A stretch of 64,000 bases of DNA from Aquabacterium sp. Lineage in GTDB: Bacteria; Pseudomonadota; Gammaproteobacteria; Burkholderiales; Burkholderiaceae_C. Location of the stretch: assembly GCF_016234775.1 (NCBI RefSeq), contig NZ_JACRAH010000014.1:26581-90580 (forward strand). Direction: 5' to 3'. Under the pieces are notes generated by a model. That model saw only the letters and a list, made by a program, of their open reading frames with translations. It searched no databases and was not told where the DNA came from. Of this stretch, positions 1 to 7,195 are shown piece by piece (position 1 is the stretch's first letter; every line of letters begins with the position of its first letter). Made by a program: the position numbers and the translations under genes.

Positions 1-1
1 C

Positions 2-685
2 GGCTGTTTCGGCGGTGGGTTATGTCTCACCACGGAGCCGAGCGCAGATGCAGCGCCATCGGAGGGACGCAAGATCTACATTGTCAACACCACCTCGCCG
101 ATGACGCTGACACAGGGGCAGACCTATGTGCTGACATTTGATGCCTTGGCCGTGAATGCGGGTGAGAACCTGCGAACGGTGCTGCGCAGCATGAGCAATT
201 TCTCGGACAAGACCAATGTGGTGGGGTTCAACCTGTCGTCCAACTGGCGAACCTATACGGCCATCTTCAATGCGAAGGAGTCTTTGAGCAATGCCCGACT
301 TGATTTCGAGTTGGTGACCACTGGGCAGGTGAGGATCGACAACGTCCGCATCGTGCCGGCTCAGTCGGTATCCGGTAATGCACAGCCTGTCGGCTTTTAC
401 AATGCGGGCACCGCGTCCCGGTTGTTCGATTGTCCTGTAAGCGATGCCGCTGCCTGCAAGAAGTATGTCGATGTGGTGAGCGGTGCAGACGTGAGCTTCC
501 CGCTCATTTTGCAGGCCAAGTCCTCACGCGTCCTGGTTTTGAAAGACGCAGTCTGGATGGATGCGGACCGCGACGGGGTGCCGGGCGATGGTGCGGCCGG
601 TGGGCTGGATCGCTGCCCCGGAACCTTGGATGGTGTAGGGGTGAACGAGTCGGGCTGTGCGGTTGGTCAGGTGCCCTTGCCATGA
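2..685 (+). CDS. Secreted carbohydrate-active protein, C-terminal part (5' end outside window)
   Basis: The frame is open from base 2, so only the last 227 residues are visible. The first part resembles a beta-sandwich carbohydrate-binding module of the CBM4/9 type (YVLTFDALA near the start, QVRIDNVRIV at the end of the module). It is followed by a stretch like the terminal beta domain of glycoside hydrolases (KSSRVLVLKD) and a short thrombospondin type-3-like calcium loop (DADRDGVPGD, later DRCPGT). An extracellular glycan-active or glycan-binding role is inferred from these modules; no catalytic domain lies in the window. The gene ends just before a strong hairpin terminator. Confidence 0.55.
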   Translation, partial: GCFGGGLCLTTEPSADAAPSEGRKIYIVNTTSPMTLTQGQTYVLTFDALAVNAGENLRTVLRSMSNFSDKTNVVGFNLSSNWRTYTAIFNAKESLSNARLDFELVTTGQVRIDNVRIVPAQSVSGNAQPVGFYNAGTASRLFDCPVSDAAACKKYVDVVSGADVSFPLILQAKSSRVLVLKDAVWMDADRDGVPGDGAAGGLDRCPGTLDGVGVNESGCAVGQVPLP

Positions 686-717
686 TGGCTCGGCACTGAT
701 TGGATCAGTCAAAATTG

Positions 718-743
718 AAAACGGGGGCACAAGCCCCCGTTTT
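718..743. terminator. Bidirectional intrinsic terminator
   Basis: A perfect 11-bp stem (arms 718-728 and 733-743) with a four-base loop is rich in G/C inside and flanked by A and T tracts. It can stop transcription of the carbohydrate-binding gene from the left and of the reverse-strand glycerophosphodiesterase remnant from the right. Confidence 0.85.
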
Positions 744-771
744 CGCGATGGCAGCCGGGGGGGGCAGAGCC

Positions 772-1338
772 TCAGGCCTGCGCCAATGCGTCGCGTGCCT
801 GCTTGCCCAGGAAGGGTTGATCGGTAAACAAGCCATCTATGCCCATGGCCAGGAATACCTGGATCTTCAGACCTGCCGCATGGGCATCCTGTATCAATGT
901 GGTGGGGGCACCAAGTGCGCCGTTGACAAGCGGGATCATCAGGACGGTATTCGCACCAATGCTCACAGCGCAGGTGGCAATTTCCCGGAGATCATCGGGC
1001 CTGGTGAGGTCCGCATAGGTGCGTGTTTCACCGCTCAAGACGAAGTCATAGGGCCGGCCTGAGTCGTTGAGCAGCTGGACCAGGGGTGCGCTGGTCATTC
1101 TGGCCAGGTCTTTGAGATTGCCCACTTCAAAGGACTGGATGAACACGGGCGAATGCTTGAGGCGCAATCCGCGCTTGTGCGAGGTGCGGACCAAAGGCTC
1201 CTCCAGTGACAGTTGGATGCTGTCGAAGTAGATCGGGTGTTTGGTTTCAGGATACACGCCGATGGGTTTGAGCTTGCGGGCAGCCTTATCCCCCCCCCCA
1301 GGTGGCGGGATAGCGCGTGCCGGATTGGCGTTTGTCAC
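772..1338 (-). pseudogene. Glycerophosphodiester phosphodiesterase remnant (5'-truncated, internally deleted)
   Basis: The 188 residues match the C-terminal half of periplasmic GlpQ-type phosphodiesterases: IGVYPETKHP near residue 27, SFEVGNLKDLARM, VNGALGAPTTLIQDAHAAG and the terminal GIDGLFTDQP. The N-terminal half with the catalytic HRG motif is absent. The frame instead begins at a GTG followed by an unrelated Pro/Gly stretch over a run of ten C (1290-1299). A second deletion is likely where GLKIQV runs straight into FLAMGIDG, because intact family members carry roughly 25 more residues there. The product should be inactive. An unusual short paralogue is possible but less likely. Confidence 0.75.
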
Positions 1339-1414
1339 AAAGCTGTCAGCAATAGCCCAATAGGATCATGCCCAGTGCTTTGCCTTTGCCCTGGCGAGGC
1401 TGGAAGGATCCCCT

Positions 1415-1897
1415 TTGAAGAACTTGTGTCTGGCGCCTCACAGCGAGGTGCTGGCTGAACTCGTCCCTGATATGTCCGCTGTACGCCAGGCCAGGTCCTC
1501 GCGTGGTTTCACGCTGCTCGAATTGCTGGTGGTGCTGGTCATCATCGGCTTGCTGGCGGGCTATGTCGGCCCACGCTTTTTCGCCCAGATCGGCAAGTCC
1601 GAGGTCAAGACAGCCGCGGCGCAACTGGATGCCTTGGGCAAGGCCCTGGATCAGTATCGGCTGGATACAGGTCACTATCCCTCATCCGAGCAAGGCTTGA
1701 ACGCCTTGTGGGTCAAGCCGGGTGATGAGTCCCGCTGGTGGGGGCCCTACCTGCGCAAGGCACCACCCAAAGATCCATGGGGAAGGGCCTACCAATACAA
1801 AGCGCCAGGTGAACATGGCGACTACGACCTGTCCTCTCTGGGCAAGGATGGCCGCGAAGGCGGTGAGGGTGAAGACCAGGACATCACCAATTGGTGA
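1415..1897 (+). CDS. gspG: Type II secretion major pseudopilin GspG
   Basis: This is a major pseudopilin, the piston subunit polymerised in the periplasm by the secretion machine. A class III signal is visible: SSRG followed by FTLLELLVVLVIIGLLAG, with prepilin-peptidase cleavage expected after Gly31. The C-terminal half has the GspG pattern (HYPSSEQGLNAL, then WGPYLRK, DPWGR and DLSSLGKDG). The TTG at 1415 has AAGGA six bases upstream. The ATG at 1472 would give a more usual 12-residue leader, so either start is possible. It is the first gene of an operon and overlaps or abuts gspF. Confidence 0.88.
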   Translation: MKNLCLAPHSEVLAELVPDMSAVRQARSSRGFTLLELLVVLVIIGLLAGYVGPRFFAQIGKSEVKTAAAQLDALGKALDQYRLDTGHYPSSEQGLNALWVKPGDESRWWGPYLRKAPPKDPWGRAYQYKAPGEHGDYDLSSLGKDGREGGEGEDQDITNW

Positions 1898-1917
1898 CGA
1901 ACCAACAAGGTCGGACC

Positions 1918-3003
1918 ATGCGTCGCCCCCTTCTGTCCATGTTGAACCTATCCAAGCCTGCACCCCGGCGTGCCGGGTCGGACTTCCCGCGCCGGCTCTT
2001 CTGTCAGGAGCTGGCCGTGTTGCTGGATGCAGGCATCCCGCTCTATGAGTCCTTGATGACCTTGCGCGAGAAGGAAGCGTCCGTCACCGTGGCGCAGGTG
2101 CTGACCACCGTGACGACAGCCCTGTCGCAAGGCAAGACGCTGTCACAGGCGATGCGCATGCAACCGGAGGCGTTCAGCTCACTGTTGATCGCCTCCATCG
2201 AAGCCAGTCAGCGCACAGGCCAGACGGCGCAAGCCCTGCGTCAGCATGCGAGCTATCTGGCCTGGCTCAGCGGTTTGCGCGACAAGCTGGTCAGTGCGGC
2301 CATCTACCCCGCCATATTGATCGGGGCGTCCTTTCTGGTGATCACCTTCCTGACGGTGTTCGTCGTACCCCGTTTTGCCGATATCTATGAAGGAATGGGC
2401 GGGGAACTGCCCTGGTTGTCGGGCTTGCTGCTCGATACCGGCAAAGCGGTGGGTGAGCACCCCTGGCTGGTGCTGGGCGCCATCGTGGCCCTGGTAGTGG
2501 CTTGCATCGCAGCCTGGCGTTCGCCTTCAGTCCGCGCGGCGGCTTCGGCACGCCTGTGGCGAACGCCGGTCATCGGGCCCCGTCTGCGCCTGATCGAGCT
2601 GGCGGCGCTCTACCGCACCCTCGGCCTCTTGCTGCAAGCCGGCGTGGCCGTGGTGCCAGCACTGGAGGCCTCCGTCGAACTGGTGGGGCCGTCGTTGCGG
2701 CCCTCACTGCTGCAGGCCACCCGTCGCGTCAAGGAGGGGGCTCGCCTGTCGGACAGTCTGCATCAGTGCACCCTGTCCACGCCCGTGTCGCTGCGCATGA
2801 TGCGTGTGGGCGAGCAAACGGGCGAACTCGGTCCGATGCTGGAGCGGGCCGCCACGTTCTATGACGAAGAGCTGGCGCGGTTCACTGAATGGGTCGGCAA
2901 GGTCGTCAGCCCTGTGCTGATGCTGGTGATGGGTGTGCTGATCGGTGGGATCGTGGTGTTGATGTACTTGCCCATCTTTCAGGTGGCGGAGCAGATTCAA
3001 TGA
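1918..3003 (+). CDS. gspF: Type II secretion inner-membrane platform protein GspF
   Basis: This is a polytopic platform protein that couples the cytoplasmic ATPase to pseudopilin assembly. The protein has 361 residues from the ATG at 1918; an in-frame TTG at 1891 would add nine. Two homologous cytoplasmic T2SSF domains are visible (CQELAVLLDAGIPLYESL early, then LYRTLGLLLQAGVAVVPALE), each followed by membrane segments, plus a C-terminal hydrophobic hairpin ending at QVAEQIQ. Length and layout fit GspF/PilC. Its stop overlaps the start of gspE by the ATGA arrangement, implying translational coupling. Confidence 0.9.
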   Translation: MRRPLLSMLNLSKPAPRRAGSDFPRRLFCQELAVLLDAGIPLYESLMTLREKEASVTVAQVLTTVTTALSQGKTLSQAMRMQPEAFSSLLIASIEASQRTGQTAQALRQHASYLAWLSGLRDKLVSAAIYPAILIGASFLVITFLTVFVVPRFADIYEGMGGELPWLSGLLLDTGKAVGEHPWLVLGAIVALVVACIAAWRSPSVRAAASARLWRTPVIGPRLRLIELAALYRTLGLLLQAGVAVVPALEASVELVGPSLRPSLLQATRRVKEGARLSDSLHQCTLSTPVSLRMMRVGEQTGELGPMLERAATFYDEELARFTEWVGKVVSPVLMLVMGVLIGGIVVLMYLPIFQVAEQIQ

Positions 3004-4556
3004 GCGCGGTGCTTCAATCCGTGACGCCGGTGCTGAACTGGACACCTGATTGGTCGGCCTGGCCTTTGGTGCGTGCCATGCGTTTGCGGGTAGTGGTGGC
3101 CTGCGATGCCCAGAAGCGTTACTGGGCGCTCACGCCATCGACCGATGACGTGCTGCTGCGTGAAGCGGTCAGTCGGGCCGTGGCACTGCCCTTGCAATGG
3201 CGTGAAGTAGACGAAGACACCTTGTCCTTGCTGCTGGCGCAAGGTGAACACAGCTACCAGGCTCGAGGTGCGCTGATCCATGATGATGTCGCTGGTGATG
3301 GTGGACAGGTCGGCGCAGAGACGCATGCGCTGTCTGTCGAGTCCATCAGCCGCCAGAGCAGTCCGGTGGTCAAGTTGCTCGATGCGACCCTGTTCGATGC
3401 CATGAAGGCGCAGGCCAGTGACTTGCACATGGAGTCCACCGCCACGGGTATGGTCATACGCCATCGCCTGGACGGTGTGATGGTGCCCGTTGGTGATGTC
3501 GGTTCGCGTGAAGTGGCAGAACAATTGGTGTCGCGCCTGAAGGTGATGGCCGAGCTGGACATCGGCGAACGCCGTCTGCCTCAGGATGGGCGCTTCAAGC
3601 TGAGGGTACAGCAGTCGGCCGAGGCCGGCTTGCGCGATGTGGACTTCCGCGTGTCCATCATGCCCAGCAGCTTTGGCGAAGATGCCGTGTTGCGCATCCT
3701 GGATCGCAGCCGACTTTCCACCGAGGCGCAGGCACTGAGCCTGGAGGGGCTTGGTTTTGATGCCGATGACGCAGCCGTGGTGCGTCGTCTGGCGTGCAAG
3801 CCTTATGGCATGTTGTTGGTGACGGGGCCGACGGGCAGTGGCAAGACCACGACGCTGTATGCCATCGTGCAGGAGATCAACGATGGCACGGACAAGATCA
3901 TCACCATCGAAGACCCGGTGGAGTACCAGCTGGGTGGCGTTGTTCAGATACCCGTCAACGAGAAGAAGGGCCTGACGTTCGCACGTGGCTTGCGCAGCAT
4001 CTTGCGTCATGACCCAGATCGCGTCATGGTCGGCGAAATCCGCGATGCCGAGACCGCCCAGATTGCTTCGCAAGCGGCGCTGACGGGACACCTGGTGCTG
4101 TCCACCATCCACGCCAACAACGTGTTCGACGTCGTGGGGCGCTTCATGCACATGGGGGTGGATCTCTACAACATGGTATCTGCGCTCAATGGCGTGGTGG
4201 CGCAGCGGCTCATGCGCAAGCTGTGCAGCCATTGCGCGCAGCCATGGCATCCGCGGGCCACCGACCTCAAGGCGGCGCAGTTGCCGCTTGACACACAGGG
4301 GCACTTTTTCAGGGCTGTCGGTTGCCCGAGTTGTCGCGGCACTGGCTACCGTGGGCGCAAGGCCATCTCGGAGATCTTGTTGATGGATGACACCCTGCGC
4401 GATCTCATCGTGAGCCGCGCCTCGCTCATCCGGATAAAGAGCCATGCCAAGGCCAGCGGCACGCGATTGCTGCGTGAATCGGCGCTGGCCTGTGTGTTGC
4501 GGGGTGAGTCCACACTGGATGAGCTCAATCGCGTGACGTTGGCGGACACAGCATGA
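3000..4556 (+). CDS. gspE: Type II secretion/type IV assembly ATPase GspE
   Basis: This cytoplasmic hexameric ATPase powers pseudopilus assembly. Of 518 residues, the Walker A motif GPTGSGKTTT starts at residue 276. It is followed by the Asp box (TIEDPVEY), a Walker B region (DPDRVMVGEIRDAETA) and the His box (GHLVLSTIHANN). A C-terminal zinc module has two Cys pairs (LCSHC and GCPSC), as in GspE and PilB. The ATG at 3000 overlaps the gspF stop, and the 3' end overlaps the next gene by four bases. Confidence 0.92.
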   Translation: MSAVLQSVTPVLNWTPDWSAWPLVRAMRLRVVVACDAQKRYWALTPSTDDVLLREAVSRAVALPLQWREVDEDTLSLLLAQGEHSYQARGALIHDDVAGDGGQVGAETHALSVESISRQSSPVVKLLDATLFDAMKAQASDLHMESTATGMVIRHRLDGVMVPVGDVGSREVAEQLVSRLKVMAELDIGERRLPQDGRFKLRVQQSAEAGLRDVDFRVSIMPSSFGEDAVLRILDRSRLSTEAQALSLEGLGFDADDAAVVRRLACKPYGMLLVTGPTGSGKTTTLYAIVQEINDGTDKIITIEDPVEYQLGGVVQIPVNEKKGLTFARGLRSILRHDPDRVMVGEIRDAETAQIASQAALTGHLVLSTIHANNVFDVVGRFMHMGVDLYNMVSALNGVVAQRLMRKLCSHCAQPWHPRATDLKAAQLPLDTQGHFFRAVGCPSCRGTGYRGRKAISEILLMDDTLRDLIVSRASLIRIKSHAKASGTRLLRESALACVLRGESTLDELNRVTLADTA

Positions 4557-5404
4557 CCCAAGCTGATGTCAATTCGATAGGCGATGCGCGGCAAGCCGGT
4601 GGTGGCAGGTTGCCGAGTTGGCTGCGCGTTGCCAGCCTACGTGCCCGCGCCCGCTTGAGCACGTTCGTCAGGCCGCATCAGATCCTGCTTCTGGGGCGGG
4701 ACCGTGGCGTCACTGATGCCGTGGCCACTGAGGCAACCTTGGCCGCCTTTTCCTCGTGGTGCGAGGCCAAGCAGGGCAGCATTTGCGAAATCGGCTTGTC
4801 GGGCAATTGGCTGCTGTTGTGCGTGGCGGAGTCGGGGACGCCCCCTGACGCGCTGCGTGAGCAAGCGATGCTTCAGTGGGCGCACTACCACGGCCTTGAC
4901 GCCGCGCAGATCAATGAGCAGTGGGTGCTGCGTGACCTGTTGGTCCCTGAAGCAGCCATTCTTTGTGCGGCACCACGGGCGTTGATTGATGGCATGAGCG
5001 AACGGGCGAGTCTGCATGGCGTGCAGGTTCGGGGTCTCTTTCCTTGGTGGGTATTCGCTTTGCAGGTGTGGTGTGAGCGACTTCTGGCTGATGTCCTGAG
5101 CGCAGAGCACTCAGCTTCGCACCAGTTGACATTGGTCGAGCCTGGCTATTTGACCCATGTGCAGGCCACCATCCGAGAACAGGGGGTACAGATCAATCGG
5201 ATCTGGACCGAAGCTGGCGACCTGGCCGACCACCTCCCCCCTGTTGCCCCCGTCAGTCAGCGACCAGATAGCACGATCTTGCGGCTGCCGCCAGCGCCGC
5301 CCGGCGTACAGCCTGGGGATGAGGCCTGGCGGACCTGCTTGTGGTGCCACGCTGATCTGCGCACGCTGATGACGGACGACGTGTTCAAGGAGGCGCGGCC
5401 ATGA
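4553..5404 (+). CDS. GspL/PilM-like secretion assembly protein (putative)
   Basis: The protein has 283 residues with no clear catalytic motif and no strong membrane segment. It starts on the ATGA overlap with gspE and ends on the next ATGA overlap, so its product is made with the secretion machine. By position (after the ATPase, before PilN- and PilO-like proteins) it should be the cytoplasmic PilM/GspL-type actin-fold subunit that recruits the ATPase. The sequence itself supports this only weakly. A fold prediction showing an ASKHA fold would confirm it. Confidence 0.5.
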   Translation: MTQADVNSIGDARQAGGGRLPSWLRVASLRARARLSTFVRPHQILLLGRDRGVTDAVATEATLAAFSSWCEAKQGSICEIGLSGNWLLLCVAESGTPPDALREQAMLQWAHYHGLDAAQINEQWVLRDLLVPEAAILCAAPRALIDGMSERASLHGVQVRGLFPWWVFALQVWCERLLADVLSAEHSASHQLTLVEPGYLTHVQATIREQGVQINRIWTEAGDLADHLPPVAPVSQRPDSTILRLPPAPPGVQPGDEAWRTCLWCHADLRTLMTDDVFKEARP

Positions 5405-6024
5405 CGCGCCTGACCAAGCGCTTGCATCTGTCCGCAGCATCGTGGGCTGATGCGCTCGATTTTGTCGGCCCGCGCGTACGCACATCCCTGGCAGGTTGGG
5501 CCTTGCTGGCATTGGGGCTGGTTGCCGTTTTGCATGGCGCGGAACGGATGGATGCATCCCAGCAGGCGTGGGATGAGGCTGAATCGACCTTGAAGCGGCT
5601 GCAGCGTGGTGGGCAGAGGATGGCTGTCACAACGCAGGCGCTCGCGCCGTCGGGCCGAGACCCGGCGACAGCTGAGCCTGCTCTGGCGGAAGGTGCTTGG
5701 CAGCACGCCGGGCAATTGGCCCAGGTTCTGGGCTTTGACTGGGCGAATGTTCTGCGGCGCGTCGATACCGTGGCGGACCAGGAGCAAGTTGTGCTCCTGC
5801 AGTTCAGCCTGGATCTGGCGGCTTTGGGTAGTGGGCCAGACGCACAGCCTGAAATCAAGCTCCAGGCCGCAGTAAGGGACGATGCCCACGCCTTGCAATG
5901 GTTGGAAGCCGCCGGTCCCTATGCGAGTCTGAGGTCACGCGAACGCCTTTCAACACCCTTTGATACGCGCCACGGCAGCTATGCCTGGCGCGTGGACGTG
6001 TCGATTCGTGGGGGGGGGCCATGA
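5401..6024 (+). CDS. PilN/GspL-C-like single-pass membrane protein (putative)
   Basis: The protein has 207 residues. A basic cytoplasmic start is followed by one membrane helix around residues 29-46 (SLAGWALLALGLVAVLHGA), then a periplasmic heptad-rich stretch and a small alpha/beta domain. This is the topology of PilN and of the GspL C-terminal half. It overlaps both neighbours by four bases. A run of nine G (6010-6018) lies just before the stop, where slippage would change the C-terminus and read into the next gene. The assignment rests on topology and gene order, not on a motif. Confidence 0.5.
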   Translation: MTRLTKRLHLSAASWADALDFVGPRVRTSLAGWALLALGLVAVLHGAERMDASQQAWDEAESTLKRLQRGGQRMAVTTQALAPSGRDPATAEPALAEGAWQHAGQLAQVLGFDWANVLRRVDTVADQEQVVLLQFSLDLAALGSGPDAQPEIKLQAAVRDDAHALQWLEAAGPYASLRSRERLSTPFDTRHGSYAWRVDVSIRGGGP

Positions 6025-6614
6025 ACGACATCATGAGCGTGCTCAAGCGTCTCGGATGGCCCGGTCTGATCGGGTTGATGCTGTTGGGCTTCGGCTTGTG
6101 GGTCGAGTATGGCTGGACACCTGCCCAACAGGCGAAGACGGCGCAACTGGAGGCAGATGCTCGTCGATTGCGGCACGAGTTGTTGGCCGATGCAGCAAGG
6201 CTCGACGCTTCGCGCAAAGAGGGGCGAGAGCAGGGTGGTGTAGCGGGTTCACCGCAAGCGGCCTGGCAGGCCCTTTGGCGTGGTCTGCCTGATGATGCTC
6301 AGCGTGTGGCGCTGCAAAAGCATGTGTTGTTGACCGCGCAAGAGCGTGGCCTGGTGCTCAACAATGTGCAGTACAGCGGTCAGATGGAACCCTGGTTGGA
6401 CAAGCAGTCCAAGCAGGGTTTGTGGCGGTTGCGGATGTCCATGCCGGTAGAGGGATCCTATCCGGCCGTGCGCGCCTGGCTGGATCGATTGTTGCAACAA
6501 CCTGCGCTCAGCCTCGACGCTTTGGAGTTGCAGCGTAGCAGCGCGATGTCCGACCAGATTAAGGCTCAAGTCAGTGTGTCACTTTGGTGGCGTCAGGGCG
6601 GGGGGCAACGATGA
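6021..6614 (+). CDS. PilO/GspM-like single-pass membrane protein (putative)
   Basis: The protein has 197 residues: a short cytoplasmic tail, one membrane helix near residues 14-30 (PGLIGLMLLGFGLWVEYGW), a coiled-coil stretch (LEADARRLRHELLADAARL) and a ferredoxin-like periplasmic domain with MPVEGSYPAVRAWLDRLL. The last motif is typical of PilO/GspM domains. The partner encoded just upstream would be its PilN/GspL-like dimer mate. It is translationally coupled on both sides. Confidence 0.55.
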   Translation: MNDIMSVLKRLGWPGLIGLMLLGFGLWVEYGWTPAQQAKTAQLEADARRLRHELLADAARLDASRKEGREQGGVAGSPQAAWQALWRGLPDDAQRVALQKHVLLTAQERGLVLNNVQYSGQMEPWLDKQSKQGLWRLRMSMPVEGSYPAVRAWLDRLLQQPALSLDALELQRSSAMSDQIKAQVSVSLWWRQGGGQR

Positions 6615-7195
6615 AGCCACCGTTGTTGGTCGGGCTGGCCGTGGTGCTTGGGGCGACGATCTGGGCTTCCATGCAGGAGGACGATGCCGTAGAGCCCACA
6701 CGCGCCGACGATGCCCGACCTGCGGCCAGATCGACTGCCACCCAAAGGCCCAAGGAGTCACAGCAGGTGTCATGGGCACAAACGCAATTGATGGATGGTG
6801 TGTTGCTCTGGCAGAAGCGGCGAGATGGTGATGGATGGGGTGATGGGCCCAGGCCGACCAGCGTGGCATGGGCCTCGCTTCTCCCTCCGACTCCTGTACA
6901 GGCCGCGCAGTCAGAAAAGGATGTGCCACCTCCCGTGGCGCCACCGTTTCCGCACAAATGGCTTGGGCGTTACAACGACGAAGCCGTCGGCGTTCAGGAA
7001 CCCGTCGTTGGCGCCTCGTCCGTCGGTGTGGTGCGGCCGGTTCAGCGGGCCTTGGTGGCGGGGCCGTCGACCACCTGGGTGCTCAAGGAAGGTGACGTCG
7101 TCGACGGGCAATGGCGTGTCGATCGGATTGAAGCTCGCACGATGCAATTGACCTATCTGCCCCTGAATCTGCCTCAGACACTGGCGATGAAATGA
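6611..7195 (+). CDS. GspC/PilP-like periplasmic linker protein (putative)
   Basis: The protein has 194 residues from the ATG at 6611, which overlaps the previous stop. An N-terminal hydrophobic anchor (residues 4-18) leads to a long low-complexity linker. A small C-terminal beta domain follows (STTWVLKEGDVVDGQWRVDRIEA), resembling the homology region of GspC and PilP that docks on the secretin. The product would join the inner-membrane platform to the outer-membrane secretin encoded next. Family assignment is by position and domain shape. Confidence 0.5.
   Translation: MKPPLLVGLAVVLGATIWASMQEDDAVEPTRADDARPAARSTATQRPKESQQVSWAQTQLMDGVLLWQKRRDGDGWGDGPRPTSVAWASLLPPTPVQAAQSEKDVPPPVAPPFPHKWLGRYNDEAVGVQEPVVGASSVGVVRPVQRALVAGPSTTWVLKEGDVVDGQWRVDRIEARTMQLTYLPLNLPQTLAMK

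Noticed and set aside
2997..4445. Long open frame on the reverse strand opposite gspE
   Set aside because: It is the antisense shadow of a certain ATPase gene, His/Gln-rich and without motifs; GC-rich third positions create such frames.
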